Shown piece after piece: positions 1 through 6,828 of a stretch of DNA of 10,679 bases. The position numbers and the translations under genes were made by a program. The DNA comes from Pseudomonadota bacterium (GTDB taxonomy: Bacteria; Pseudomonadota; Alphaproteobacteria; Sphingomonadales; Sphingomonadaceae), in NCBI GenBank assembly GCA_963205285.1, contig CAUJJQ010000207.1, positions 1 through 10,679 of the forward strand, read 5' to 3'. The notes beneath the pieces are model-generated. The model saw only the letters and a list, made by a program, of their open reading frames with translations. It did no database searches and had not been told where the DNA came from. How positions within the stretch are numbered: the stretch's first letter is position 1; every line of letters begins with the position of its first letter.

Positions 1-3000
1 TCGCCGCGCGGCAGGCAGAAAATGGGATGGTTATTCGCATCGGGCGGATTGACGGGTCGATATACGCCGACCCCAAATTAGTCGATGTGCGGATATCAGA
101 CCCTGATGGCCTGTTCCTGACGCTGAACGATGCAGCGATTGACTGGCACCCGCTGCAATTTTTGCTGGCCAACCGCATCGACATTGACCGTGCGCTGGTG
201 ACACGCGCGCATCTGTTGCGCCGCCCACGCTTTAATCCGACCGAAGATCGCGGCTGGCTGCCCGATTTTGACATTCGTGTCGGTGATTTTGCGATGCGCC
301 GCATCGATGTCGATGGTGCGGTCGCTGGACGCGCGGCGCGCGGCAACATGGCGGGGCGGGCGGATGTGCGGGCCGGACGGTTGATTGTCGACGCCAATTT
401 GGGACTCAGCGGGGGCGAACGGGCGCAAATCCACCTCGACGCGCGGCCAGACGATGGCGTTTTTGCCGCGCGCGGGCGGGTTAATGCGCCCGCTGGCGGG
501 GTTATCGCGGGGTTGATCGGCGCCAAATCAGGGCTGACCGCCGTGCTGCAGGGCGCGGGCAATTGGCAGGCATGGCGCGGTTCGCTGGCCGCCGATGCGG
601 GTGCGGGCGGGCGATTGGCGCGGCTGCAACTCGCGTTAGCGGCGGGCGATGCGCGCATCAACGGGCGCATCTGGCCGCGGGACTGGCTGGGGCAGGATGT
701 GGCGGCGCTGGTGGGCGCGGACGGGCTGGCGATCACCAGCCATGGTCGCATCGATGGCGCACGCTGGCAGGGAAATGCGGCGTTCGTCGCGGCGGCGGTG
801 CAGGTCGATATGGCGGGCGGCGTTGATGCCGGTGACGGGCGGTTGCAAGCGCTGCGTTTCGATGCACGCAGTCGCGCGGTGGCGCTGACGCTGGCCCGGG
901 TTACCGCACGTCGCGCGCGCGGCGCGCTGTTGCTCGACGGGCCATGGTCGGGGCCGAATATCGAATATCAGGTCGATGCCGACACGCTCGCCCTTGGCCC
1001 ATATCATGCGCGCGGCGTCCATGCCGCGGGGCGCGGCAGCATGGCGCGCGCATTGGCGCTGCCGCTGCACATCACCGCCGCGTCGGTTGATGGCATCGCC
1101 CCCAACATCGACCCGATGCTGCGGCGATTGACGCTGGATGCGCAGATTTTGCGGCAAAATGACCTGTGGCGAGCAGAGGCTATTCGCCTTGCGGCGGCGG
1201 GCCTCAGCATCGCGGGCAACGCCAGTTTCACCCCTGCCAATGGCAATATCGCTGCGCAGTTGACCGGCGGTTTCAGCGACTTGGCCATCCCCAATGTGGC
1301 GCGCGGTATGGTGCGCGGCAATGTCGCGATCAACGGGCGATCGGGCAACGGGCGATTGGGCGCGCCCTTGGCCCTCAGCGGCCGGGTGGAGGGAGATTTT
1401 GCCCGCATCACCAACCCCAGCATCGCAACATTATTGGGCGGGCGGCTGCGCGTCACCAGCAACTTTGCGCTGGGGCAGGTTGGTATCTGGCGCTTTGCCG
1501 CAACGCGCCTAGTCGCTCCCAAATTGCAGGCGGCACTCAGCGGGCAATATCGCTCGGGCGGGCAATCGCGCCTGACCGCACGGGGCAGCCATAGAGAATA
1601 TGGACCCTTTACCGCCGACGTGGCGGGGGTGCCCAGCCGTCCGCGCGTCGCGCTCACATTCGACGCGCCGCTGCCCGCGCTACAGCTACGTCAATTGCGC
1701 CTGACGCTTGAGCCGCAGGCAGATGGTTTTGCGATAGCGGTGGCGGGCGGCTCGATGCTCGGCCCCTTTCACGGGACCGGCGCACTGTTGTTACCGGCAG
1801 ATGGCGCAGCGCTCGTGCGGGTCGATGATTTTCTGGTCAGCGATACGCGCCTTACAGGGCAGGTGACGCTCGCCGATGGCGGGATGGCGGGCGCGCTCAC
1901 CCTCAGCGGCGGGGGGGTCAATGGCACCCTCACCCTCCAGCCCACCGGCGGGGCCCTGCAGATATTGGCGCGACTAAACCTGCGCGATGCGCAATTTGCG
2001 GGCCCTCCGGCATTATCCATCCATCGCGGACAAGTGGCCGCCGATGTGCGGCTCGCGGCGGGTGGGGCCAATGTCACCGCCGATTTTGAACTGGCGGGCG
2101 TGGAACGCGGCGCGCTATTCATCGATCAGGCGGCGGGTAATTTGCGGCTGCGCGGCGGGCGCGGGCTGCTCTCCGCCGCATTGTCGGGGGACAGGGGCCG
2201 CGCCTTTAACCTTCAGACGCGCACGGCCATCCGCCCCGGTGCGCTGACCATAAACGTGGGCGGCAGTTTGGCGGCGCGCGCGATAAGCCTGACACGCCCG
2301 GCCGAATTGACGCGCGTCGATGGCGGTTGGCAATTGGCCCCGACCGAGGTGCGGATTGGTGATGGCCGCGCGCAGTTTAGCGGGGTTTTGGGAGCCGACA
2401 CGCGCATCGATGCGGGCTTTGACGCACTACCTGTGGCGATGCTTGACCTTGTCAGCCGCGACCTCGCCGCGCGCGGGCTGGCGAGCGGACGGATCCATTA
2501 TATGGCCCCGGCGACGGGCGGGGAGAGCGGCGATATGCAATTGCGCATCAACGGGTTCAACCGCGTTGGCCTCGGCAATTTTGGCGATCCGGTCGATATC
2601 GCGCTCAATGCCAATCTGACCGGCAATGGCGCGGCCTTGCGCGGCGTCGTGAGCCGCGACGGGGTCAGCGTTTCGCGCATACAGGCGCGGCTCGCGCCCC
2701 TGGGTAGCGGTAGTTTGGGCGCGCGATTGGCCAATGCCCCCCTCTTTGCGCAAATCCGCTACAGCGGCGATGCGGCAAAGCTGTGGGCGCTGACCGGCAT
2801 TGATGCGCTTTCCATCGCCGGACCGGTGGCGATTGCGGCGGACGTTGGCGGCACGCTCCGCGACCCGCGCATCAACGGCAGCTTGCGGATGAGCGGCGGG
2901 CGGGTCGAGGGGGTGGAAACCGGCACCATCGTCACCAATGTGGCGGCGGAGGGGCGCTTTGACGGAACCCGGCTCCACCTCTCCCGCCTCAGCGGGGTGA

Positions 3001-4019
3001 CGGCGGGCGATGGTGGCGTCAGCGGCACGGGTGATGTCAGCTTGTCCACGCAAGATGGGTTTCCGATGCGATTGCAATTGCGTGCGGCGCGTGCGCTCCT
3101 CCTCAACCGGGATGATGTGACCGCGCGGGTCAGCGGGCCGTTGACGGTCAGCCGTTCGGCGGCGGGTAACCGCATATCGGGGCAATTCACGCTCGATGCC
3201 GGGCGTTTCCGGCTGGGGCGGGCAACCGCGCTTGACGCGCTGCCGGTCGTCAACGTCACCGAGATTAACCTGCCCGCCGGACGGCGGCGCGTGGTGGCCG
3301 GCGCGCCATGGCAGCTCGATTTTGCGGTGACCGGCGGGGACAGCCTCAGGGTGGAGGGGATGGGGATCGACAGCATCTGGTCAACCGACCTCAACGTCCG
3401 GGGCGATGTGCGCAATTTTGCGATTACCGGCGATGCGCGGCTGGTGCGCGGTGATTATGTCTTTGCCGGCCGGCGGTTTCAGCTTGACCGTGGCACCATC
3501 CATTTCGACGGGTCCAGCCCCGCCAACCCCAGCCTCGATATCCAGGCGAGCGACGATATGGCGGGAATCGACGCGACGATTAACGTGCGCGGCACCGGCA
3601 ATAACCCCGAAATCAGCTTTGCCTCCACCCCCGCTCTGCCGGAGGATGAATTATTGTCGCGCATCCTTTTCGGGTCGTCGATCACCGATATTTCGGTGAC
3701 AGAGGCGGCGCAGCTCGGCCTCGCGCTCGCCGCGCTGCGCGACGGTGGGGGCGGGCTTGACCCGATTAACGCCATCCGCCGCGCGACAGGGCTGGACCGG
3801 CTGCGCATCCTGCCCGCCGACAGCGTGCTTGGCACCGGCACAGCGGTGGCAGCGGGCAAATATGTGACGCGGCGGATTTATGTCGAGGTGATCTCCGACG
3901 GGCAGGGTTATAGCGCGACGCGCGCGGAGTTTCAGATCACCCGCTGGCTAGCGATTTTGGGATCGATCTCCACCATCGGGCGCGAAAGCGTTAACCTGCG
4001 TATCCAGCGGGATTATTGA
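1..4019 (+). CDS. tamB: Translocation and assembly module protein TamB (5' end outside window)
   Basis: TamB is a very long, beta-rich protein anchored in the inner membrane that spans the periplasm. With the Omp85 protein TamA it takes part in outer-membrane protein assembly and, in the wider AsmA-like family, is linked to phospholipid transport. The reading frame is open to the window edge. The first ATG (position 27) is preceded by eight in-frame codons, and the protein there already reads like the interior of a TamB N-terminal region (IGRIDGSIYADPKL, then ISDPDGLFL and DWHPLQFLLANRIDIDRA), so the signal anchor lies upstream. About 1338 residues are visible. The middle is low-complexity Gly/Ala/Arg-rich beta repeats. 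The C-terminal TamB domain (DUF490) is clear: FAGRRFQLDRGTIHFDG, then LPEDELLSRILFG at residues 1204-1216 counted from the ATG at 27, then a final strand ending NLRIQRDY before TGA. An upstream tamA partner would be expected but is not in view. Confidence 0.93.
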   Translation, partial: AARQAENGMVIRIGRIDGSIYADPKLVDVRISDPDGLFLTLNDAAIDWHPLQFLLANRIDIDRALVTRAHLLRRPRFNPTEDRGWLPDFDIRVGDFAMRRIDVDGAVAGRAARGNMAGRADVRAGRLIVDANLGLSGGERAQIHLDARPDDGVFAARGRVNAPAGGVIAGLIGAKSGLTAVLQGAGNWQAWRGSLAADAGAGGRLARLQLALAAGDARINGRIWPRDWLGQDVAALVGADGLAITSHGRIDGARWQGNAAFVAAAVQVDMAGGVDAGDGRLQALRFDARSRAVALTLARVTARRARGALLLDGPWSGPNIEYQVDADTLALGPYHARGVHAAGRGSMARALALPLHITAASVDGIAPNIDPMLRRLTLDAQILRQNDLWRAEAIRLAAAGLSIAGNASFTPANGNIAAQLTGGFSDLAIPNVARGMVRGNVAINGRSGNGRLGAPLALSGRVEGDFARITNPSIATLLGGRLRVTSNFALGQVGIWRFAATRLVAPKLQAALSGQYRSGGQSRLTARGSHREYGPFTADVAGVPSRPRVALTFDAPLPALQLRQLRLTLEPQADGFAIAVAGGSMLGPFHGTGALLLPADGAALVRVDDFLVSDTRLTGQVTLADGGMAGALTLSGGGVNGTLTLQPTGGALQILARLNLRDAQFAGPPALSIHRGQVAADVRLAAGGANVTADFELAGVERGALFIDQAAGNLRLRGGRGLLSAALSGDRGRAFNLQTRTAIRPGALTINVGGSLAARAISLTRPAELTRVDGGWQLAPTEVRIGDGRAQFSGVLGADTRIDAGFDALPVAMLDLVSRDLAARGLASGRIHYMAPATGGESGDMQLRINGFNRVGLGNFGDPVDIALNANLTGNGAALRGVVSRDGVSVSRIQARLAPLGSGSLGARLANAPLFAQIRYSGDAAKLWALTGIDALSIAGPVAIAADVGGTLRDPRINGSLRMSGGRVEGVETGTIVTNVAAEGRFDGTRLHLSRLSGVTAGDGGVSGTGDVSLSTQDGFPMRLQLRAARALLLNRDDVTARVSGPLTVSRSAAGNRISGQFTLDAGRFRLGRATALDALPVVNVTEINLPAGRRRVVAGAPWQLDFAVTGGDSLRVEGMGIDSIWSTDLNVRGDVRNFAITGDARLVRGDYVFAGRRFQLDRGTIHFDGSSPANPSLDIQASDDMAGIDATINVRGTGNNPEISFASTPALPEDELLSRILFGSSITDISVTEAAQLGLALAALRDGGGGLDPINAIRRATGLDRLRILPADSVLGTGTAVAAGKYVTRRIYVEVISDGQGYSATRAEFQITRWLAILGSISTIGRESVNLRIQRDY

Positions 4020-4028
4020 GGGTATATT

Positions 4029-4201
4029 CGAAATTCGCTTAATCGCGAATTTCGGCACGGCACCAGCCCACTCCCGCCTGAAGGCTACGTGATTGTCCGG
4101 GGGACAATCACGCTGAAGGGCGACCACCCACGGGATCATGCCTTATGGGTGGCCCGGTGAGGGAGTGGGCCGGCACACCATCCGAAACGATAGTTTCGGA
4201 T
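4029..4201 (-). repeat. Structured palindromic intergenic repeat, copy A
   Basis: Five inverted repeats lie in 173 bases. (1) A 10-bp stem, CGAAATTCGC at 4029-4038 with 4045-4054, with a 6-base loop. (2) A long-range 10-bp stem, GCCCACTCCC at 4066-4075 with GGGAGTGGGC at 4161-4170. It encloses (3) an 11-bp perfect hairpin, CGTGATTGTCC at 4088-4098 with 4102-4112, with a GGG loop, and (4) a 7-bp stem, CCACCCA at 4124-4130 with 4146-4152. (5) A 9-bp hairpin, ATCCGAAAC at 4180-4188 with 4193-4201, with a GATA loop. Read on the minus strand, the element begins with hairpin 5 followed by a CCGGCCCACTCCC tract, and this same order recurs on the plus strand at 10637-10679. That makes it a dispersed repeat rather than a simple terminator. 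It sits 9 bases after the tamB stop, so the first hairpin may also help end tamB transcription, although no T-run follows it. I did not recognise a named family. Confidence 0.75.
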
Positions 4202-4236
4202 ATTATGCTCCGTTATTTCCTTTGCGATGAAACCGC

Positions 4237-4242
4237 GATAAT
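4237..4242 (+). promoter_or_regulatory. Candidate -10 box for the LOG-family gene
   Basis: GATAAT matches five of six bases of the sigma-70 -10 consensus. A -35 partner is poor: TTATTT at 4213-4218 leaves an 18-base spacer. Transcription starting about seven bases downstream would begin almost at the ATG at 4252. This fits the lack of any purine-rich ribosome binding site before that start and suggests a leaderless message. It is a weak prediction. Confidence 0.3.
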
Positions 4243-4251
4243 CAGCGCGCC

Positions 4252-4833
4252 ATGCAATCGATCGCCGTATATTGTGGTTCCGCCACCCCCGCCGACCCTG
4301 CCTATATCGACCATGCACGAGGCGTGGGCACCGCGCTCGCCGAGGCGGGTATCCGCGTCATTTACGGCGGCGGGCGGCTGGGTTTGATGGGCGCGCTGGC
4401 CGATGCGGCGCTGGCCGCGGGGGGGGAGGTTGTCGGCATCATCCCAGAAGCGCTGGTAGGGGCCGAGGTGGCGCACCATGGCTGCACCCGGCTCGAAGTC
4501 GTGGCTGGCATGCACGAACGCAAGCGGCGATTTACCGATCTGTGCGACGGTTTCATCACCCTGCCGGGCGGGGTGGGGACGATGGATGAATTGTGGGAAG
4601 CTATCAGCTGGGCGCAATTGGGCTATCATCAAAAGCCGGTCGGCCTCCTCAACATGGGGGGTTTTTACGATGATCTGGTGCGCTTTTATGCCCATATGGC
4701 AGCGGTCGGCTTTGTCCGCCCCGCGCATCGGAACATCATGGTCGTGCGCGAAAATATCCAAGATTTGTTAACCGCGATGCGCGATTATCAACCGCATGCG
4801 ACGATTTTTGCCATGAAGGCAGATGATTTGTGA
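4252..4833 (+). CDS. TIGR00730 / LOG-family Rossmann-fold protein (nucleotide 5'-monophosphate phosphoribohydrolase-like)
   Basis: LOG-family enzymes are cytosolic and hydrolyse the N-glycosidic bond of nucleoside monophosphates: cytokinin ribosides in plants and some bacteria, purine nucleotides in others. The 193-residue protein has the full signature. It begins SIAVYCGS at residues 3-10, followed by the phosphate-binding loop YGGGRLGLMG at 38-47. The MHERK motif is at 87-91 and the catalytic PGGVGTMDE motif at 105-113, all without substitution in the key positions. The length is normal for the family's short form. The ATG at 4252 fits the family N-terminus exactly, but no Shine-Dalgarno sequence precedes it. 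The gene stands alone between the palindromic element and the surface-protein operon, so context does not reveal the substrate. Many family members are named lysine decarboxylases in databases; that is a historical misannotation. Confidence 0.9.
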   Translation: MQSIAVYCGSATPADPAYIDHARGVGTALAEAGIRVIYGGGRLGLMGALADAALAAGGEVVGIIPEALVGAEVAHHGCTRLEVVAGMHERKRRFTDLCDGFITLPGGVGTMDELWEAISWAQLGYHQKPVGLLNMGGFYDDLVRFYAHMAAVGFVRPAHRNIMVVRENIQDLLTAMRDYQPHATIFAMKADDL

Positions 4834-4937
4834 TATAAAGTCGCCCGAAATGGTGATGGTGATGGTGATGTGCGTCATAGCCGCCATCGCGCTTTTGCCG
4901 TCGATGGCCGTGACATGTGGGAGGCACTGTTAACAGC
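4834..4937 (+). promoter_or_regulatory. Leader of the surface-protein operon with candidate -10 box and ATGGTG tandem repeat
   Basis: TATAAA at 4834-4839 is a possible -10 box; a TTGCCA at 4808-4813 is the nearest -35-like hexamer, but its 20-base spacing is long. Positions 4850-4870 are three tandem ATGGTG units plus a final ATG. The ATG at 4850 opens a 27-codon frame that closes with TAA at 4931-4933, five bases before the likely start of the next gene. GGGAGG at 4919-4924 is the only purine-rich ribosome-binding candidate, 13 bases from the ATG at 4938, which is somewhat far. Promoter and leader function are inferred from position only. Confidence 0.3.
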
Positions 4938-5507
4938 ATGACTAAAAAATTTCCGAAAATGGGCTGGCTGGCAGGCGGGCTGTCGCTCAGCGCTGGTCTG
5001 GCGTTGGCATTAACCGTGCCAGCCATCGTCCTGCCGGGTGCAGCATATGCGCAGCAGGCAAGCAACGGGTGTGAGGCATCGCGCTCGGGCGGCGGCGGAG
5101 TTGGCCGTTCGATCCTGCGCGGGGTATTGGGCGCGGCGACCAGTCGCGCGGCGCGCAGCCTCGGCTATGCCGAACGATTTGTGCCATCGGCGGAGGTGGC
5201 CGACACGCTGACCGAGAGTATCGCCTGTCACCTTGATGAGCGCGAACAGGTCAAGGCCAAGGAAGCAACGCTGGAGGCGACGCGCGGCGAAGCCGTCGGC
5301 ACCACGGTCAATTGGACGAGCGACAGCCGCGAAAATGTGCGTGGTTCCTCCACCATCGTTGCGCGCGACGATGCGCCCAGCGACCAGCCAGCGGGTAGTA
5401 GCTGCATGATGGTCGATGACATCATCATAGTGAATGGTGAAGAAACGCGCGGTCAAAAACGCATGTGCCGCGTACCGCCAGCGCGGCGGTTCACGCTGGC
5501 GGCGTGA
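4938..5507 (+). CDS. Exported surface-antigen-like protein (17-kDa antigen / RT0821-Lpp0805-like)
   Basis: This 189-residue protein starts with a signal peptide: a basic MTKKFPK start, a hydrophobic stretch around residues 10-33, and a likely signal peptidase I cut after AYA (residues 36-38). There is no lipobox cysteine at the cut, so it is probably soluble or surface-associated, not a lipoprotein. A glycine-rich segment (51-67, GGGGVGRSILRGVLGAA) resembles the glycine zipper of 17-kDa surface antigens. The second half looks like the C-terminal domain of RT0821/Lpp0805-type surface proteins: LTESIACHLDERE (91-103), VNWTS (124-128), then C156 and C177, the latter in MCRVP. Four cysteines in all (45, 97, 156, 177) could form disulfides. 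An upstream GTG at 4917 is possible, but the ATG at 4938 gives a better signal peptide. Its stop overlaps the next start by one base (TGATG). The family assignment is by recall of motif style; the molecular role is unknown. Confidence 0.7.
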   Translation: MTKKFPKMGWLAGGLSLSAGLALALTVPAIVLPGAAYAQQASNGCEASRSGGGGVGRSILRGVLGAATSRAARSLGYAERFVPSAEVADTLTESIACHLDEREQVKAKEATLEATRGEAVGTTVNWTSDSRENVRGSSTIVARDDAPSDQPAGSSCMMVDDIIIVNGEETRGQKRMCRVPPARRFTLAA

Positions 5508-6235
5508 TGGGGGCTTGGTGGCGCCTGCTAGCAGCCTTTGCGCTGTTTCCGCTGTTGGCCGGTGCGGTAGATGATGATCGTCCGGCTGCTGGCCGGGACC
5601 CCGCCAATCCATCCTGCCCACAAACGCCAAATTGGACTGACATTCGGGAAATGAGCCTGACGCCGGTGACGCGTAACGGGGTGCGTATTTTGATGGCCGA
5701 AGGGGCAATCGACGCCGCTCTGCCGCAACGGTTGCAGGCGGCGCTGGATGCCGACCAGACTATCGAGGAAATTTGGCTGCGTTCCCCCGGCGGTAATGCG
5801 CGTGCAGGCAATGCGGCCGGACGTATCATCCGCGATCTGGGGGTGCGAACGCGCATCCCCAGCGGCTGGACATGTTTTTCCGCCTGCAATTTCATGTTCA
5901 TGGGCGGCGCGTCGCGGGTGATAGAGCCGGGCGGCGTGTTCATGGTGCACATGGTCACCTTTACCGGCGACAGGGGTGCCATCCAATATGCCACAGAAAG
6001 CGGCGCTGCCGCGACCACCGAACTGATCGGCGATGTCGAACAGGAATCGGCACTGCTTGCCAGTGAGGATAATGATTTTCTGATCCGCATGGGGGTGTCG
6101 CGGCGATTGCTGACGGACGTCATGTATCGCCAGCGCGCTGTCGAATTGGGAGAAACGCCTGCGCAGCGTTATTGCCTCACGCTCGACGAAGCGACGCGAT
6201 ATAATGTCAATGCACCGGGGCGGCCGGACCGTTAA
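5507..6235 (+). CDS. Exported ClpP/crotonase-fold protein, COG3904-like putative periplasmic serine hydrolase
   Basis: From the ATG at 5507 the protein has 242 residues. It opens with a signal peptide (WWRLLAAFALFPLLAGA, cut near residue 20), placing it in the periplasm. The core resembles ClpP-like folds: IWLRSPGGNARAG (89-101) matches the strand-turn that forms the oxyanion hole, CFSACNFMFMGG (123-134) carries a serine (S125) where the nucleophile would be, and FMVHM (145-149) carries H148. The 23-residue spacing from serine to histidine is close to that of ClpP. The third triad member is not obvious. Cysteines 37, 123, 127 and 223 suggest disulfides. The family, COG3904, is poorly characterised and proteolysis has not been shown by anything here. 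The start overlaps the previous stop by one base (TGATG) and its own stop overlaps pnuC by one base (TAATG), which points to translational coupling on both sides. A longer frame beginning at 5465 would lose the clean signal peptide. Confidence 0.78.
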   Translation: MGAWWRLLAAFALFPLLAGAVDDDRPAAGRDPANPSCPQTPNWTDIREMSLTPVTRNGVRILMAEGAIDAALPQRLQAALDADQTIEEIWLRSPGGNARAGNAAGRIIRDLGVRTRIPSGWTCFSACNFMFMGGASRVIEPGGVFMVHMVTFTGDRGAIQYATESGAAATTELIGDVEQESALLASEDNDFLIRMGVSRRLLTDVMYRQRAVELGETPAQRYCLTLDEATRYNVNAPGRPDR

Positions 6236-6828
6236 TGCCATCCACGCTTGAATGGATTGCGGTGCTGCTGGGCATCGCCAACATCCTCCTCCTCGTCCGG
6301 CGCAGCATCTGGAATTACCCGGTCGGCATTTTGATGGTCGCGCTATATTTCGAAGTATTTCGGGAAGCGCGCCTATATTCCGACATGGGGCTGCAAGTGT
6401 TTTTCGCCGCCGTGCAGGCCTATGGCTGGTATGCATGGTCGCGCGCCGGCGGCATGGACGGGCCGATTGAGGTGGAGCGGCTGAACCGAACCGCCATATT
6501 GGGCTGGCTGGCGGCGATTGCCTTTGCCGCCGTCGCTTGGGGCCAAATCATGGACCAATATACCAACGCTGCCAGCCCATTTTGGGATGCCGGGATTGCG
6601 ATGGGCAGCGTTGCCGCACAGATTTTGCTCACCCGCCGCAAGATTGAAAATTGGGCGGTGTGGATCGGCGTCGATGCCGTCGCCATTGGCGTTTATTGGA
6701 GCCGGGGGTTAATGCTCACCTCTGGCCTATATTGCCTCTTCCTCATCCTGTGTATCGTCGGGCTTATCGAATGGCGGCGGGTGGAGGCGCGCCAGCGCGC
6801 CGATGACGTGCGCGGCACATTCGCATGA
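6235..6828 (+). CDS. pnuC: Nicotinamide riboside transporter PnuC
   Basis: PnuC proteins are inner-membrane facilitators that let nicotinamide riboside enter the cell, where phosphorylation traps it. This 197-residue protein is almost entirely hydrophobic, with about seven predicted membrane segments. It shows the family's aromatic, tryptophan-rich pattern: RRSIWNYPVGI (22-32), YFEVFREARLYSDMGLQVFF (38-57), AYGWYAW (62-68), and ENWAVWIGVDAVAIGVYW (from 138; W140 and W143), where the substrate-lining residues of the family lie. The C-terminus ends in a charged cytoplasmic tail. It overlaps the preceding gene by one base and the following kinase by four (ATGA). The kinase next door is the expected metabolic partner and strongly supports nicotinamide riboside as substrate over thiamine or other PnuX-type substrates. 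No upstream riboswitch is possible at its own start, because it lies inside the preceding coding region. Confidence 0.93.
   Translation: MPSTLEWIAVLLGIANILLLVRRSIWNYPVGILMVALYFEVFREARLYSDMGLQVFFAAVQAYGWYAWSRAGGMDGPIEVERLNRTAILGWLAAIAFAAVAWGQIMDQYTNAASPFWDAGIAMGSVAAQILLTRRKIENWAVWIGVDAVAIGVYWSRGLMLTSGLYCLFLILCIVGLIEWRRVEARQRADDVRGTFA

Larger units (their letters stand above)
4020..4251. other. Intergenic region after tamB, dominated by a structured palindromic element
   Basis: No believable gene lies here; the open frames that enter it are chance extensions. Most of the stretch (4029-4201) is the palindromic element described separately. The remaining part, 4202-4251, is a short AT-richer leader before the LOG-family gene and contains a GATAAT box at 4237-4242. 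Confidence 0.75.

Noticed and set aside
2427..3185. A 252-residue open frame antisense to tamB, with several other long antisense frames in 636-3415.
   Set aside because: GC-rich coding DNA leaves the opposite strand open by chance. The translations are Arg/Ala/Pro-rich, have no recognisable domain and lie fully inside a convincing TamB frame.
4145..4387. An open frame that begins in the palindromic element and runs into the LOG-family gene.
   Set aside because: It overlaps the LOG gene in another frame and its first third is only the translated repeat.
4850..4870. On the minus strand this tract reads as a polyhistidine run and resembles a His-tag coding sequence.
   Set aside because: There is no vector or linker sequence on either side and no gene on that strand. 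The flanks join two normal native genes, so a natural tandem repeat is the simpler explanation.
5528..6436. A 302-residue minus-strand frame across the ClpP-fold gene and pnuC.
   Set aside because: The plus-strand genes have signal peptides, family motifs and coupled starts; the antisense translation has none of these.
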